Notes: a model not told the origin generated them from the letters alone. A stretch of 6,115 nt of DNA from Cyclobacteriaceae bacterium (GCA_019751475.1 JAIENH010000599.1:1-6115); one strand, 5' to 3'; shown: positions 1 to 6,115, counted from the stretch's first letter. Numbers and translations are program-made.

Positions 1-44
1 TTTGGGTTATGAGCCCAACGAGCTACCAACTGCTCCACCCCGCG
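1..44 (-). tRNA. Initiator tRNA-Met (fMet, CAT anticodon), partial: 5' half only
   Basis: On the minus strand the sequence from base 44 downward begins CGCGGGGTGGAGCAG, the start typical of bacterial initiator tRNA. An elongator tRNA-Met would start differently. The acceptor 5' strand, D-arm (GAGC ... GCTC) and anticodon region follow. The anticodon CAT is the complement of bases 9-11 and lies between GGG and CCC, the three G:C pairs characteristic of initiator tRNAs. The first base is C, consistent with the unpaired 1:72 position of initiators. The gene leaves the window at base 1, so the variable loop, T-arm and 3' end are not visible. The 5' end at base 44 is set by homology. The role is delivery of formyl-methionine to start translation. 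I am very sure of the identity and cannot judge whether the gene is intact. Confidence 0.95.
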
Positions 45-54
45 ATATGATTTA

Positions 55-75
55 GTTGAGAACATACTTCTCAAC
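55..75. repeat. Perfect inverted repeat (8-bp stem, 5-base loop) in the tRNA leader
   Basis: GTTGAGAA at 55-62 is the exact reverse complement of TTCTCAAC at 68-75, with the loop CATAC at 63-67. It lies between the initiator tRNA gene and its broken upstream copy, 11 bases before the mature tRNA 5' end. If transcription starts near 148 on the minus strand, this would be a hairpin in the precursor leader. No T-tract follows on either strand, so it does not look like an intrinsic terminator. It could be a processing signal, an operator-like site or chance. The symmetry is certain and the function is unknown. Confidence 0.6.
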
Positions 76-100
76 ACTTACTTTCTTCACCCCTATATTC

Positions 101-148
101 AACCCAACGAGCTACTCCCGCTGGAGCGGGACTCCACCCCGCGATATG
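101..148 (-). pseudogene. Partial duplicate of the initiator tRNA 5' half with a palindrome in place of the D-loop
   Basis: Two blocks match the tRNA gene exactly: 103-115 equals 14-26 (13 bases) and 132-148 equals 33-49 (17 bases). The second block includes five bases upstream of the mature tRNA 5' end. Between the blocks, the six D-loop bases of the real gene (27-32) are replaced by 16 bases at 116-131. Similarity stops at the 5' strand of the anticodon stem: the expected loop reads TTGAATA and no CCCAA strand follows to close the stem. There is no CAT anticodon, T-arm or acceptor 3' strand, so it cannot be a working tRNA. Copying of the upstream flank argues for duplication at the DNA level over capture of a mature RNA. 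It may be a decayed duplicate, a recombination remnant or a tRNA-mimicking leader element. Confidence 0.8.
116..131. repeat. 16-bp perfect palindrome within the tRNA-like fragment
   Basis: TCCCGCTGGAGCGGGA consists of two 7-base arms (116-122 and 125-131) that are exact reverse complements, with GG between them. It sits where the D-loop belongs in the duplicated initiator tRNA 5' half and would extend the D-arm into a longer GC-rich hairpin. The replacement is clean, with tRNA identity resuming one base from each end. This could be an inserted small palindromic repeat or a compensated extension of the arm. No target-site duplication is evident. Confidence 0.75.
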
Positions 149-154
149 GAGGCA

Positions 155-185
155 CAAAAGTACCCTTTATCAGGCAAATAACAAA
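155..185 (-). promoter_or_regulatory. Bacteroidota-type promoter driving the tRNA transcript
   Basis: Read on the minus strand, TTTG (185-182) is followed after 19 bases by TACTTTTG (162-155). This fits the known Bacteroidota consensus of a -33 TTTG and a -7 TAnnTTTG with about 19-21 bases between them. The predicted transcription start is near base 148, the outer edge of the tRNA-like fragment. The transcript would then carry the fragment, the 55-75 hairpin and the initiator tRNA, with a leader of about 100 bases. The match is complete, but no transcription data were available. The site lies in the divergent gap before the threonine aldolase gene. I see no comparably good plus-strand promoter there. 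Confidence 0.6.
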
Positions 186-219
186 CCCCGCGTATTATCT
201 TCACGGCTTGTTACTTGCT

Positions 220-1242
220 ATGATCATCGACTTACGCAGCGATACCGTTACGAAGCCCACACCTGCCATGAAGGACGCTATGTTTGCGGCTGAAGTAGGA
301 GATGATGTCTTTGGCGAAGACCCGACAGTAAAACAGCTGGAAGAAAAGTGTGCAGCCTTGCTCGGGATGGATGCCGCAGTGTATTGCCCCAGTGGCACCA
401 TGACCAACCAGATTGGAATCAATGTTTTGACGCAGCCATACGATGAGGTGATTTGCTACAAAGGAGCCCATATCTATAAGTATGAAGGTGGAGGACTGAT
501 GGGCAACAGTCACGTAAGTGTAAAATTGCTGCAAGGTGATCGGGGTAGAATATCCGTAGACGAGATTGCGGCCAATATCAATAATGACGACCAGCATTAT
601 CCTCACTCGGCCGTAGTGGCTTTGGAAAACACAGTGGTGCGCGAAGCCGGAAGCGTTTACAAAATAAATGACATTGAGAAAATCGCAGCCTTTGCCCGGT
701 CAAAAAACTTGTGCATGCACCTGGACGGTGCGCGGCTCTTTAATGCCCTCACAGCAACAGGCGATCGAGCAGCTGACTATGGAAAATACTTTGACACAAT
801 CTCTATTTGCTTGTCGAAAGGATTGGGTGCTCCTGTGGGTTCGGTCTTGGTGTGTAAAAATGAGTTTGCCAGGAAGGCGCGAAGGATGCACAAGGTTTTT
901 GGTGGCGCGTGGAGGCAGGCAGGATATTTAGCTGCCGCGGGCATCTATGCGCTGGACCATCACGTTGGGCGCCTGGCCGAAGATCACGTGCGTGCAAAAA
1001 AAATTGGTGCATGCCTTCAGCAACAATCGTATGTAAAGTCTGTGATGCCGGTAGACACCAACATCGTAATTTTTGAATTGATATCAACCGTAACGCCAGC
1101 CTTGTTTTTGGAAAAAATTGGCGAGCATCATATAAAAGCCCTCGCATTTAGCGCCACCGAAATCCGGATAGTAACGCATCTGGATTTTGATGATGTCATG
1201 CTGGAGAGGACGATCAACACGTGCAACAAGCTTCGATTTTGA
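220..1242 (+). CDS. ltaE: Low-specificity L-threonine aldolase (PLP-dependent)
   Basis: This is a 340-residue cytoplasmic enzyme of the fold-type I PLP family that cleaves L-threonine and L-allo-threonine to glycine and acetaldehyde. It opens with the family signature IDLRSDTVTKPT at residues 3-14. PSGTMTNQ (57-64) forms the PLP phosphate-binding turn, and AHIYKYEGGG (83-92) carries the His expected to stack on the cofactor (H84). HLDGAR (167-172) holds the cofactor-binding Asp169 and Arg172, and the PLP Schiff-base lysine is K200 in LSKGLGAPVGS. Arg316 in EIRIVTH near the C terminus fits the carboxylate-binding arginine. Length is normal and nothing is missing. I chose the ATG at 220 because family members begin directly before this motif. 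An in-frame TTG at 208 would add only four residues. No Shine-Dalgarno sequence is visible. It is the first gene of a packed plus-strand run and diverges from the tRNA transcript. Confidence 0.95.
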   Translation: MIIDLRSDTVTKPTPAMKDAMFAAEVGDDVFGEDPTVKQLEEKCAALLGMDAAVYCPSGTMTNQIGINVLTQPYDEVICYKGAHIYKYEGGGLMGNSHVSVKLLQGDRGRISVDEIAANINNDDQHYPHSAVVALENTVVREAGSVYKINDIEKIAAFARSKNLCMHLDGARLFNALTATGDRAADYGKYFDTISICLSKGLGAPVGSVLVCKNEFARKARRMHKVFGGAWRQAGYLAAAGIYALDHHVGRLAEDHVRAKKIGACLQQQSYVKSVMPVDTNIVIFELISTVTPALFLEKIGEHHIKALAFSATEIRIVTHLDFDDVMLERTINTCNKLRF

Positions 1243-1244
1243 AT

Positions 1245-2366
1245 ATGGACGAACTTGGCAAGGCAATACCAATCTCCGAAAACATGATAGATGCCGAACA
1301 AGGCACTAGTCAAAATCATCCCAATGAGTTTTGTTTAAACTGTGGCACCAAGCTACAAGACGTTTTCTGCCATCACTGCGGGCAAAAAGACATTCCGCAG
1401 CGACAAACACTTGGCGAGTTGTGGACTAATTTCATCTCATCGTTCTGGAGTTATGAAGGAAAGTTTTTTCGCACCACAAAATATCTCATCACAAAACCAG
1501 GGTTTTTAGCTCAAGAGTATTGTGCAGGCAAACGAGAAAGCTATTACCATCCCGCGCGCATGTATGTGTTCATCAGCTTTGTATTCTTTCTGGCTTTCTT
1601 CTCCAGCCCGGAAAGCAAGGATGAAGACAAAAAGAAAGAGCAAGCAGAACTTAGTGAAGAAGACAAGAAGGAAATCTCAGAAAACACAAGAAAGGGTTTC
1701 GGGCAGTTGGCAAAGGTTACGGGCGACTCCACACTGGCATCACTTGGTGATTCCATTCAACAACACGTCAACGCAAGCAACGATACCACAAAGTCAAAAA
1801 AGAATACGAGCGGCCCCACTTTCAATTTTGACGATGTCAAAGATTACCAAACAGTAGAGGCCTATGACTCGGCCCAACTTGCCAAACCAGCATCTGAGCG
1901 CGACAATTGGTTTGTAAGACTTGTTTCAAAACGAGCTATTAAAGTAAGAAACAAGTATGGCGAAGATTCGGAAAAATTAGGTAAAGAATTTGTTTCCGCC
2001 TTCAAAGACAACTTTTCGAAAGTGTTGTTTTATTTGCTTCCCTTTTTTGCACTGTTGCTCAAGTTGCTGTACATCCGTAGGGGATATTATTACAGCGAGC
2101 ACCTCGTGTTCTCAATTTACTACTACAACTTTTTTTACCTCGCGGGCACGCTGCAAATAATCGTAGGTCTTTTGCCTTGGCTCTCGTGGGCAAGCACCAT
2201 CATCGGGTTTTGGATTGTGCTCTACTTGCTTTTCGCGATGAAACGAATGTATGGCCAAGGTTGGAGGAAAACGATTTTAAAATATCTCGTATTTGCATTT
2301 TTGTTTTTGATTTTGGTAGCGGTTGCGTTTGGCATTGCTGCCTTTGCCATCTTCTTATCGATTTGA
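1245..2366 (+). CDS. DUF3667-type membrane protein with N-terminal zinc ribbon
   Basis: This 373-residue protein has a function I cannot assign. Residues 30-45 contain a C-x2-C-x8-C-x2-C zinc ribbon (CLNCG ... CHHCG) followed by GQKDIPQRQTLGELW. Next comes an aromatic stretch (WSYEGKFFRTTKYLITKPGF, 68-87) and a GKRESYYHPARMY segment. This layout is typical of the DUF3667 proteins common in Bacteroidota. A first membrane segment spans about 106-120. A long polar Lys/Glu/Asp-rich region (about 121-255) follows, then four hydrophobic segments near 260-276, 288-308, 314-331 and 345-371. The zinc ribbon is probably cytoplasmic. The ATG at 1245 lies two bases after the aldolase stop. An in-frame GTG at 1221 would overlap that gene by 22 bases and is less likely. 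Close packing with the aldolase gene upstream and rarA downstream implies co-transcription. The family assignment rests on motif recognition and no search was run. Confidence 0.82.
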   Translation: MDELGKAIPISENMIDAEQGTSQNHPNEFCLNCGTKLQDVFCHHCGQKDIPQRQTLGELWTNFISSFWSYEGKFFRTTKYLITKPGFLAQEYCAGKRESYYHPARMYVFISFVFFLAFFSSPESKDEDKKKEQAELSEEDKKEISENTRKGFGQLAKVTGDSTLASLGDSIQQHVNASNDTTKSKKNTSGPTFNFDDVKDYQTVEAYDSAQLAKPASERDNWFVRLVSKRAIKVRNKYGEDSEKLGKEFVSAFKDNFSKVLFYLLPFFALLLKLLYIRRGYYYSEHLVFSIYYYNFFYLAGTLQIIVGLLPWLSWASTIIGFWIVLYLLFAMKRMYGQGWRKTILKYLVFAFLFLILVAVAFGIAAFAIFLSI

Positions 2367-2368
2367 TT

Positions 2369-3634
2369 GTGATTGATAGCCGCCCCCCTTTGGCCGAACG
2401 AATGCGTCCTTTCAGGTTGGAAGACCTGGTAGGGCAAATTCATTTGGTGGGAAAGAACGGAATTATCCGTAAGGCCATTCAAACAGGAAACGTGCCCTCC
2501 ATGATTCTATGGGGGCCACCCGGTGTGGGCAAAACAACCATTGCGAATATCATCGCCAACGAAGTGAAGCGCCCGTTTCACACGCTCAGCGCTGTGAGTG
2601 CCGGTGTGAAAGATGTGCGCGATGTGATTGAAAAAGCCCGCCACACCAACCGCACCATCTTATTCATAGATGAAATTCATCGCTTCAACAAGTCGCAGCA
2701 AGATGCCTTGCTCGGTGCGGTAGAAAAAGGCACCATCACGCTCATCGGAGCCACCACCGAAAATCCGTCTTTTGAAGTCAACTCGGCTCTGCTCTCGCGG
2801 TGCCAGGTGTATGTGCTCAAGCCGCTGGAGGAGAAAGAACTCTTGCAGTTGATCAGTCAATCGCTTACGCGAGATACAGAATTAAAGAACCGCCAGGTGG
2901 TAGTGAAGGAAAGTGCGGCTCTTATCAACATCAGCGGAGGTGATGCACGCAAAATCCTGAACCTCGTAGAGTTAATCTGCGAGTCGGTGCCTGGCAAAAT
3001 TGAAATCACCGATGCACTGGTGATGGACGTAGCGCAAAAACACATTGCTATCTACGACAAGAGCGGGGAGCAACATTATGATATCATTTCTGCCTTCATC
3101 AAGTCCATTCGCGGAAGCGACCCCAATGCAGCCATCTACTACCTGGCCCGCATGGTTGAAGGTGGTGAGGATGTGAAATTTATTGCCCGCAGAATGGTAA
3201 TACTGGCGAGTGAAGACATTGGCAATGCTAATCCAACAGCCCTCGTGTTGGCCACCAGTGCGTTTCAGGCTGTGAATGTGATCGGCTACCCGGAAGCGAG
3301 AATTATCCTGGCTCAATGTGCTACCTACCTGGCTTCGTCAGCAAAAAGTAACGCAAGTTACGCGGCCATTGAAGGTGCGATTAGCAAAGTGAACGAAACC
3401 GGTGATCTGCCCGTGCCGTTGACAGTACGGAATGCACCGACCAAACTAATGAAGGACTTAGGCTACGGAAAAGATTATCAATATGCGCATAGCTTTAAAG
3501 ATAACTTTGTAAACATGGAATTTTTGCCGGATGCCGTGCGAGGCACAAAATTTTACGAGCCGGGAGAAAATCCACGCGAGAACGAATTGAGAAGTTATTT
3601 AAAGAAATTATGGAAGGAGAAGTATGGATACTAA
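2369..3634 (+). CDS. rarA: RarA/MgsA replication-associated recombination AAA+ ATPase
   Basis: This 421-residue cytoplasmic ATPase belongs to the RarA (MgsA)/WRNIP1/Mgs1 family, which acts at stalled replication forks and interacts with single-strand-binding protein. The start RPPLAERMRPFRLEDLVGQ is characteristic of the family. Walker A is GPPGVGKTT (49-57), Walker B is LFIDEIH (98-104) and sensor 1 lies in GATTENPSFE (127-136). The arginine finger is R144 in SALLSRC, and sensor 2 is R194 in GGDARK. The C-terminal part has the family's tetramerisation region, with EDIGNANP (282-289) and YGKDYQYAH (366-374). Length is normal and all catalytic motifs are present. The start is uncertain. GTG at 2369 follows the upstream stop by two bases and gives a standard N terminus. 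TTG at 2363 overlaps that stop and adds two residues. ATG at 2402 would remove conserved residues. Longer extensions into the previous gene are not credible. Confidence 0.94.
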   Translation: MIDSRPPLAERMRPFRLEDLVGQIHLVGKNGIIRKAIQTGNVPSMILWGPPGVGKTTIANIIANEVKRPFHTLSAVSAGVKDVRDVIEKARHTNRTILFIDEIHRFNKSQQDALLGAVEKGTITLIGATTENPSFEVNSALLSRCQVYVLKPLEEKELLQLISQSLTRDTELKNRQVVVKESAALINISGGDARKILNLVELICESVPGKIEITDALVMDVAQKHIAIYDKSGEQHYDIISAFIKSIRGSDPNAAIYYLARMVEGGEDVKFIARRMVILASEDIGNANPTALVLATSAFQAVNVIGYPEARIILAQCATYLASSAKSNASYAAIEGAISKVNETGDLPVPLTVRNAPTKLMKDLGYGKDYQYAHSFKDNFVNMEFLPDAVRGTKFYEPGENPRENELRSYLKKLWKEKYGY

Positions 3635-3687
3635 AGACGGAACGTTCTAATCAGGTGAGGAATTTTTTTATTACGGAAGCGTAGTTC

Positions 3688-5751
3688 ATGCAGCGACTGA
3701 TTTTTGAATATTCACCGGTATATTTTATTGCTTGCCTGGCTGCTGGTTTGGGTTATGCCTGGCTGCTGTATTCTTCTAAGCATAGTTGGAGCATTCGTTG
3801 GAACCGCTTTCTCTTCGTGGTGCGGGCCGCTTTGGTCACAGCGTTGCTGTTGCTATTGCTGGGTCCCATTCTCAAGCAAACAGAAAATATTTTTGAAGAG
3901 CCATCGGTCGTGTTATTGATAGATAATTCCGGCTCCGTTCACGAAACGCAAGACACTGCTCGACTTATGGCCAATGCCCGGCAAGCACGTGAAACCCTCG
4001 GTAAGGAAAAGCTGCGAGTAGAGTGGAGCGACCTTCACGGCAAACCGGGGCCGTTCGCATTTGATGCCGCCACCTCCGACTTGTCGTCAGCTTTGCGCGA
4101 GACGGTGAATCGATACGAAGGTAAAAACCTGGCGGGCATCGTGTTGATTTCGGATGGCATTTATAACAGTGGCATCTCACCTCTTTACCAGCCGGTGCGC
4201 GTGCCTGTTCATACTATCGGCATAGGCGACACCACGGAGCGTGTGGATTTGATTTTGAAAAATGTAGCCTACAATCGTATTGTATATCAGGGAAATAAAT
4301 TTCCGCTTCGCGCGGAAGTTGGCGTTCAGGGGCTACATGGAGAAGATATTACCGTCTCTGTGCTTTCGCAGGGAAAGGTACTTCAGCAAGTAAGAAAAAA
4401 TACAGCTACTAAGTCGCTGGTAGCATTTGATTTTCAATTAGACGCAGCTACCCAGGGTGTGCAACGATTAGAGGTGCGTGTGGAAGCAAATCCGCGTGAA
4501 TCCAACAGTAAGAACAATCGCGCTAATGCTTTTATCGAGGTGGTGGAAGGAAAAAAGAAAATCCTTATTGTGGCACCGGCACCGCACCCGGATATTAAAG
4601 CCCTTCGCAGCGTTATCGAAAAAAATCCTAACTACGAGTGTCTCGTGCACATCCCGAGTATCAAAGAGGTTGACCCGGAATGGCTTCAGCCTGGCAAAGT
4701 TGATTTGCTCGTGGCGCATCAAAGCCCCGATGGCGAAGGCCGAACTAATGCCATCCTGAATTCTTTCCTCCAGGCCAAATCGTCTGTCTTGCTCATCATC
4801 GGCCAGCGTACCCAATTACCATTATTGCAAACACTGGGTGTGGCATTAAACTTTGAAGGCAATGCGCAGCGCGATGAAGTGCAGGCGGTGCTCAATCCTG
4901 GTTTTAGTGACTTGGGTTTTTCAGATGACTTGAATTCAAACGTCACTCGCTACCCGCCCATTATGGTGCCTTTCGGCAAATTCTCTTATCCGGCCACAGC
5001 CAAGACAATTTTGTATCAGCGCATCGGGAGCGTAGTGACGGAGCGACCGTTGCTCTTTGCTATTGAGTCCGACCAACAGAAGTTGGGAGTGATGGTAGGC
5101 GAAGGGACATGGCGGTGGCGCCTGAATGAATTTCAGGAAACAGAAAAGACCGTGTCATTCGATGAGTTGTTTTCAAAGCTTATTCAATACCTGAGCACCC
5201 GTGAAGACAAACGCAAGTTTCGCAGTTTTCCTCTGCAACAAGAATTTACAGGAGATGGCCCGGTGGTGATGGAGAGCCAGGTATTCAACGACTTGTTTCA
5301 ACCTGTTTTTGGAAACACAATCGACTTGGAAATCCGGGATGAACAAAACAACCTGAGTTCGTATCGCTATGTCACTGGCCCGGGCAACAATCGCTACCGC
5401 ATTGGTGGATTGAAAGAAGGTGTGTATCGCTACAGGGCCTCTACGGAATTAAAAGGCAAACGCGAGGAAGTACGAGGTGAATTTCTGGTAACTGGCCAAA
5501 ATCAGGAATCGCTCAACCTCATTGCCGACTTTGATTTACTCCGGTCGCTATCGCGCAACACAGGCGGATATTTCTACAAGCTAGCCGATGCGGATAAGTT
5601 GTCGCAACAATTGACCCAGGAAAAATTAGCGAGTGTCATTCACTCCGAAGAGTCTTTTCAACCCCTCATCAATCTGAAGGCCGTGTTTTTTCTGTTGCTG
5701 CTTTTGATTTCGATGGAGTGGTTTTTACGAAAGTATTTGGGTGGGTATTGA
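3688..5751 (+). CDS. Membrane-anchored von Willebrand factor A (VWA) domain protein
   Basis: This is a 687-residue protein. Two N-terminal membrane segments (about 11-29 and 42-63) flank a basic loop (KHSWSIRWNR). One C-terminal segment (about 663-680) precedes a short basic tail. By the positive-inside rule, residues 64-662 are periplasmic. A VWA domain spans about 73-185. Its metal-binding MIDAS is D79-N-S-G-S83, with S130 (SDL) where Thr is usual and D156 in LISDG. Residues 186-286 look like a beta-sandwich. Residues 290-400 begin KKILIVAPAPHPDIKAL and resemble the class I glutamine amidotransferase-like fold seen in such proteins, without an apparent catalytic cysteine. A small beta domain around 545-603 is possible. 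The layout recalls Bacteroidota VWA proteins distantly related to Bat (aerotolerance) proteins, but no MoxR ATPase or Bat partner is visible here. The ATG at 3688 directly precedes the first membrane segment. The function is unknown, possibly metal-dependent protein binding at the envelope. Confidence 0.85.
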   Translation: MQRLIFEYSPVYFIACLAAGLGYAWLLYSSKHSWSIRWNRFLFVVRAALVTALLLLLLGPILKQTENIFEEPSVVLLIDNSGSVHETQDTARLMANARQARETLGKEKLRVEWSDLHGKPGPFAFDAATSDLSSALRETVNRYEGKNLAGIVLISDGIYNSGISPLYQPVRVPVHTIGIGDTTERVDLILKNVAYNRIVYQGNKFPLRAEVGVQGLHGEDITVSVLSQGKVLQQVRKNTATKSLVAFDFQLDAATQGVQRLEVRVEANPRESNSKNNRANAFIEVVEGKKKILIVAPAPHPDIKALRSVIEKNPNYECLVHIPSIKEVDPEWLQPGKVDLLVAHQSPDGEGRTNAILNSFLQAKSSVLLIIGQRTQLPLLQTLGVALNFEGNAQRDEVQAVLNPGFSDLGFSDDLNSNVTRYPPIMVPFGKFSYPATAKTILYQRIGSVVTERPLLFAIESDQQKLGVMVGEGTWRWRLNEFQETEKTVSFDELFSKLIQYLSTREDKRKFRSFPLQQEFTGDGPVVMESQVFNDLFQPVFGNTIDLEIRDEQNNLSSYRYVTGPGNNRYRIGGLKEGVYRYRASTELKGKREEVRGEFLVTGQNQESLNLIADFDLLRSLSRNTGGYFYKLADADKLSQQLTQEKLASVIHSEESFQPLINLKAVFFLLLLLISMEWFLRKYLGGY

Positions 5752-5765
5752 CGAGCTAAATAAAA

Positions 5766-5785
5766 AAGGCGGGGTGCCCCGCCTT
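5766..5785 (-). terminator. Intrinsic terminator of clpC (may also serve the convergent VWA gene)
   Basis: A 9-bp perfect stem (AAGGCGGGG at 5766-5774 with CCCCGCCTT at 5777-5785) closes on a TG loop. The plus strand has six A residues at 5762-5767, overlapping the stem base, so the minus-strand RNA ends in a GC-rich hairpin followed by a U-run. That is a classic Rho-independent terminator about 20 bases past the clpC stop. On the plus strand the hairpin is followed by CATGTTACTTTC, a weak U-tract, so termination of the VWA gene from the same hairpin is possible but less certain. Confidence 0.85.
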
Positions 5786-5807
5786 CATGTTACTTTCAAA
5801 ATAACTA

Positions 5808-6115
5808 TCAACTCTTCTCCTTCGAAGAAGCTTTGGCTTTCTTCACCTTGATCGTAAGCGCTTCGCCTTTGCCTTCGTAGTCGGCTTGGATGGTGCCGCC
5901 CTCTTCTATCTCTCCTTTCAAGATTTCCTCCGCCACGGGGTCTTCCAGGTATTTCTGAATAGCCCGGTTAAGCGGGCGCGCTCCGAATTGATGATCATAT
6001 CCTTTTTCTGAGAGGAAATCTTTTGCCTTGTCAGTAAGCTCTACATGGTAGCCCAGTGCCAAAATGCGGCTGAACAACTTACCCAACGTAATGTCAATGA
6101 TCTTGTGAATATGCT
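5808..6115 (-). CDS. clpC: ClpC-type Hsp100 ATPase, C-terminal end only (partial)
   Basis: The last 101 codons of a gene entering from the right edge are visible, with the stop at 5808-5810. They encode the C-terminal small domain of the second AAA+ module (Clp D2-small). LTDKAKDFLSEKGYD is followed by QFGARPLNRAIQKYLEDP, which carries the sensor-2 arginine in the GAR motif. Then come VAEEILKGEIEEG and a Lys/Ser-rich tail ending KASSKEKS. The EDPVAEEIL wording and the short acidic/glycine turn fit ClpC better than ClpB. ClpC unfolds proteins and feeds them to ClpP. The reading frame stays open to the edge (HIHKIIDIT precedes LGKLF), so the start and both Walker sites lie outside. The gene converges on the VWA gene across a 56-base gap containing the terminator. 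Confidence 0.9.
   Translation of the reverse strand, partial: HIHKIIDITLGKLFSRILALGYHVELTDKAKDFLSEKGYDHQFGARPLNRAIQKYLEDPVAEEILKGEIEEGGTIQADYEGKGEALTIKVKKAKASSKEKS

Noticed and set aside
101..143. A complete second tRNA gene upstream of the initiator tRNA
   Set aside because: Only the 5' half matches. The anticodon stem cannot close, and no CAT anticodon, T-arm or acceptor 3' strand follows.
208..219. TTG start at 208 for threonine aldolase
   Set aside because: The family begins immediately before IDLRSDTV, which the ATG at 220 provides. The extra residues MLLA have no support.
232..606. Antisense open frame within the threonine aldolase gene
   Set aside because: It is a shadow of a clear conserved gene and shows no recognisable motif. 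The same holds for other antisense frames, such as 2972-3316 in rarA and 4468-4815 in the VWA gene.
2177..2368. N-terminal extension of RarA into the preceding gene
   Set aside because: It overlaps the well-supported C-terminal membrane segments of the DUF3667-type protein in another frame and adds about 64 residues absent from the RarA family.
3640..3647. GAACGTTC palindrome in the gap before the VWA gene as an operator
   Set aside because: An 8-base palindrome is common by chance. The 53-base gap shows no promoter matching the Bacteroidota consensus and no terminator hairpin.
5808..6086. A free-standing 92-residue gene on the minus strand
   Set aside because: The frame stays open to the window edge with ClpC-like sequence upstream of the apparent TTG start, so it is the tail of a larger gene.
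1..6115. CRISPR array, insertion sequence, phage or defence island
   Set aside because: There are no regularly spaced repeats, transposase, integrase or toxin/nuclease motifs. All long frames are explained by housekeeping-type genes.

Overview
The window looks like chromosomal DNA of a Bacteroidota member, probably of the Cytophagales type. The lineage is inferred from four things: a DUF3667-type zinc-ribbon membrane protein, a ClpC tail, a minus-strand promoter that fits the Bacteroidota TTTG-N19-TAnnTTTG pattern exactly, and gene starts without Shine-Dalgarno sequences. It is mostly ordinary core-genome sequence, densely packed. The unusual part is the first 190 bases.

Left edge (1-190, minus strand). 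The 5' half of an initiator tRNA-Met gene (CAT anticodon) runs off the left edge. About 90-100 bp upstream in its own direction lies a second copy of the same 5' half, from the five bases preceding the gene to the 5' strand of the anticodon stem. In that copy the six D-loop bases are replaced by a 16-bp perfect palindrome. A separate 8-bp-stem inverted repeat lies between the two. A strong promoter match at 155-185 would start transcription almost exactly at the outer edge of the broken copy, placing the copy and the hairpin in the leader of the tRNA precursor.

Centre (220-3634, plus strand). Three tightly packed genes appear to form one transcription unit: a low-specificity L-threonine aldolase (PLP enzyme, glycine/threonine metabolism), a DUF3667-type membrane protein of unknown function, and RarA/MgsA, the replication-associated AAA+ recombination factor. 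The first gap is 2 bases. The second junction either overlaps or has a 2-base gap, depending on the start codon used. The three are not an obvious pathway, so their linkage probably reflects compact packing.

Right (3688-5751, plus strand). After a 53-base gap comes a 687-residue membrane-anchored von Willebrand factor A (VWA) protein with two N-terminal membrane segments, a MIDAS-bearing VWA domain, a large predicted periplasmic region and one C-terminal membrane segment. A convergent gene then enters from the right edge: the last 101 codons of a ClpC-type Hsp100 ATPase (minus strand). The two are separated by a GC-rich hairpin whose A-tract orientation makes it a good intrinsic terminator for clpC.

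I see no CRISPR array, insertion sequence, phage gene or defence system. The candidate for something undescribed is the tRNA-derived element at 101-148.
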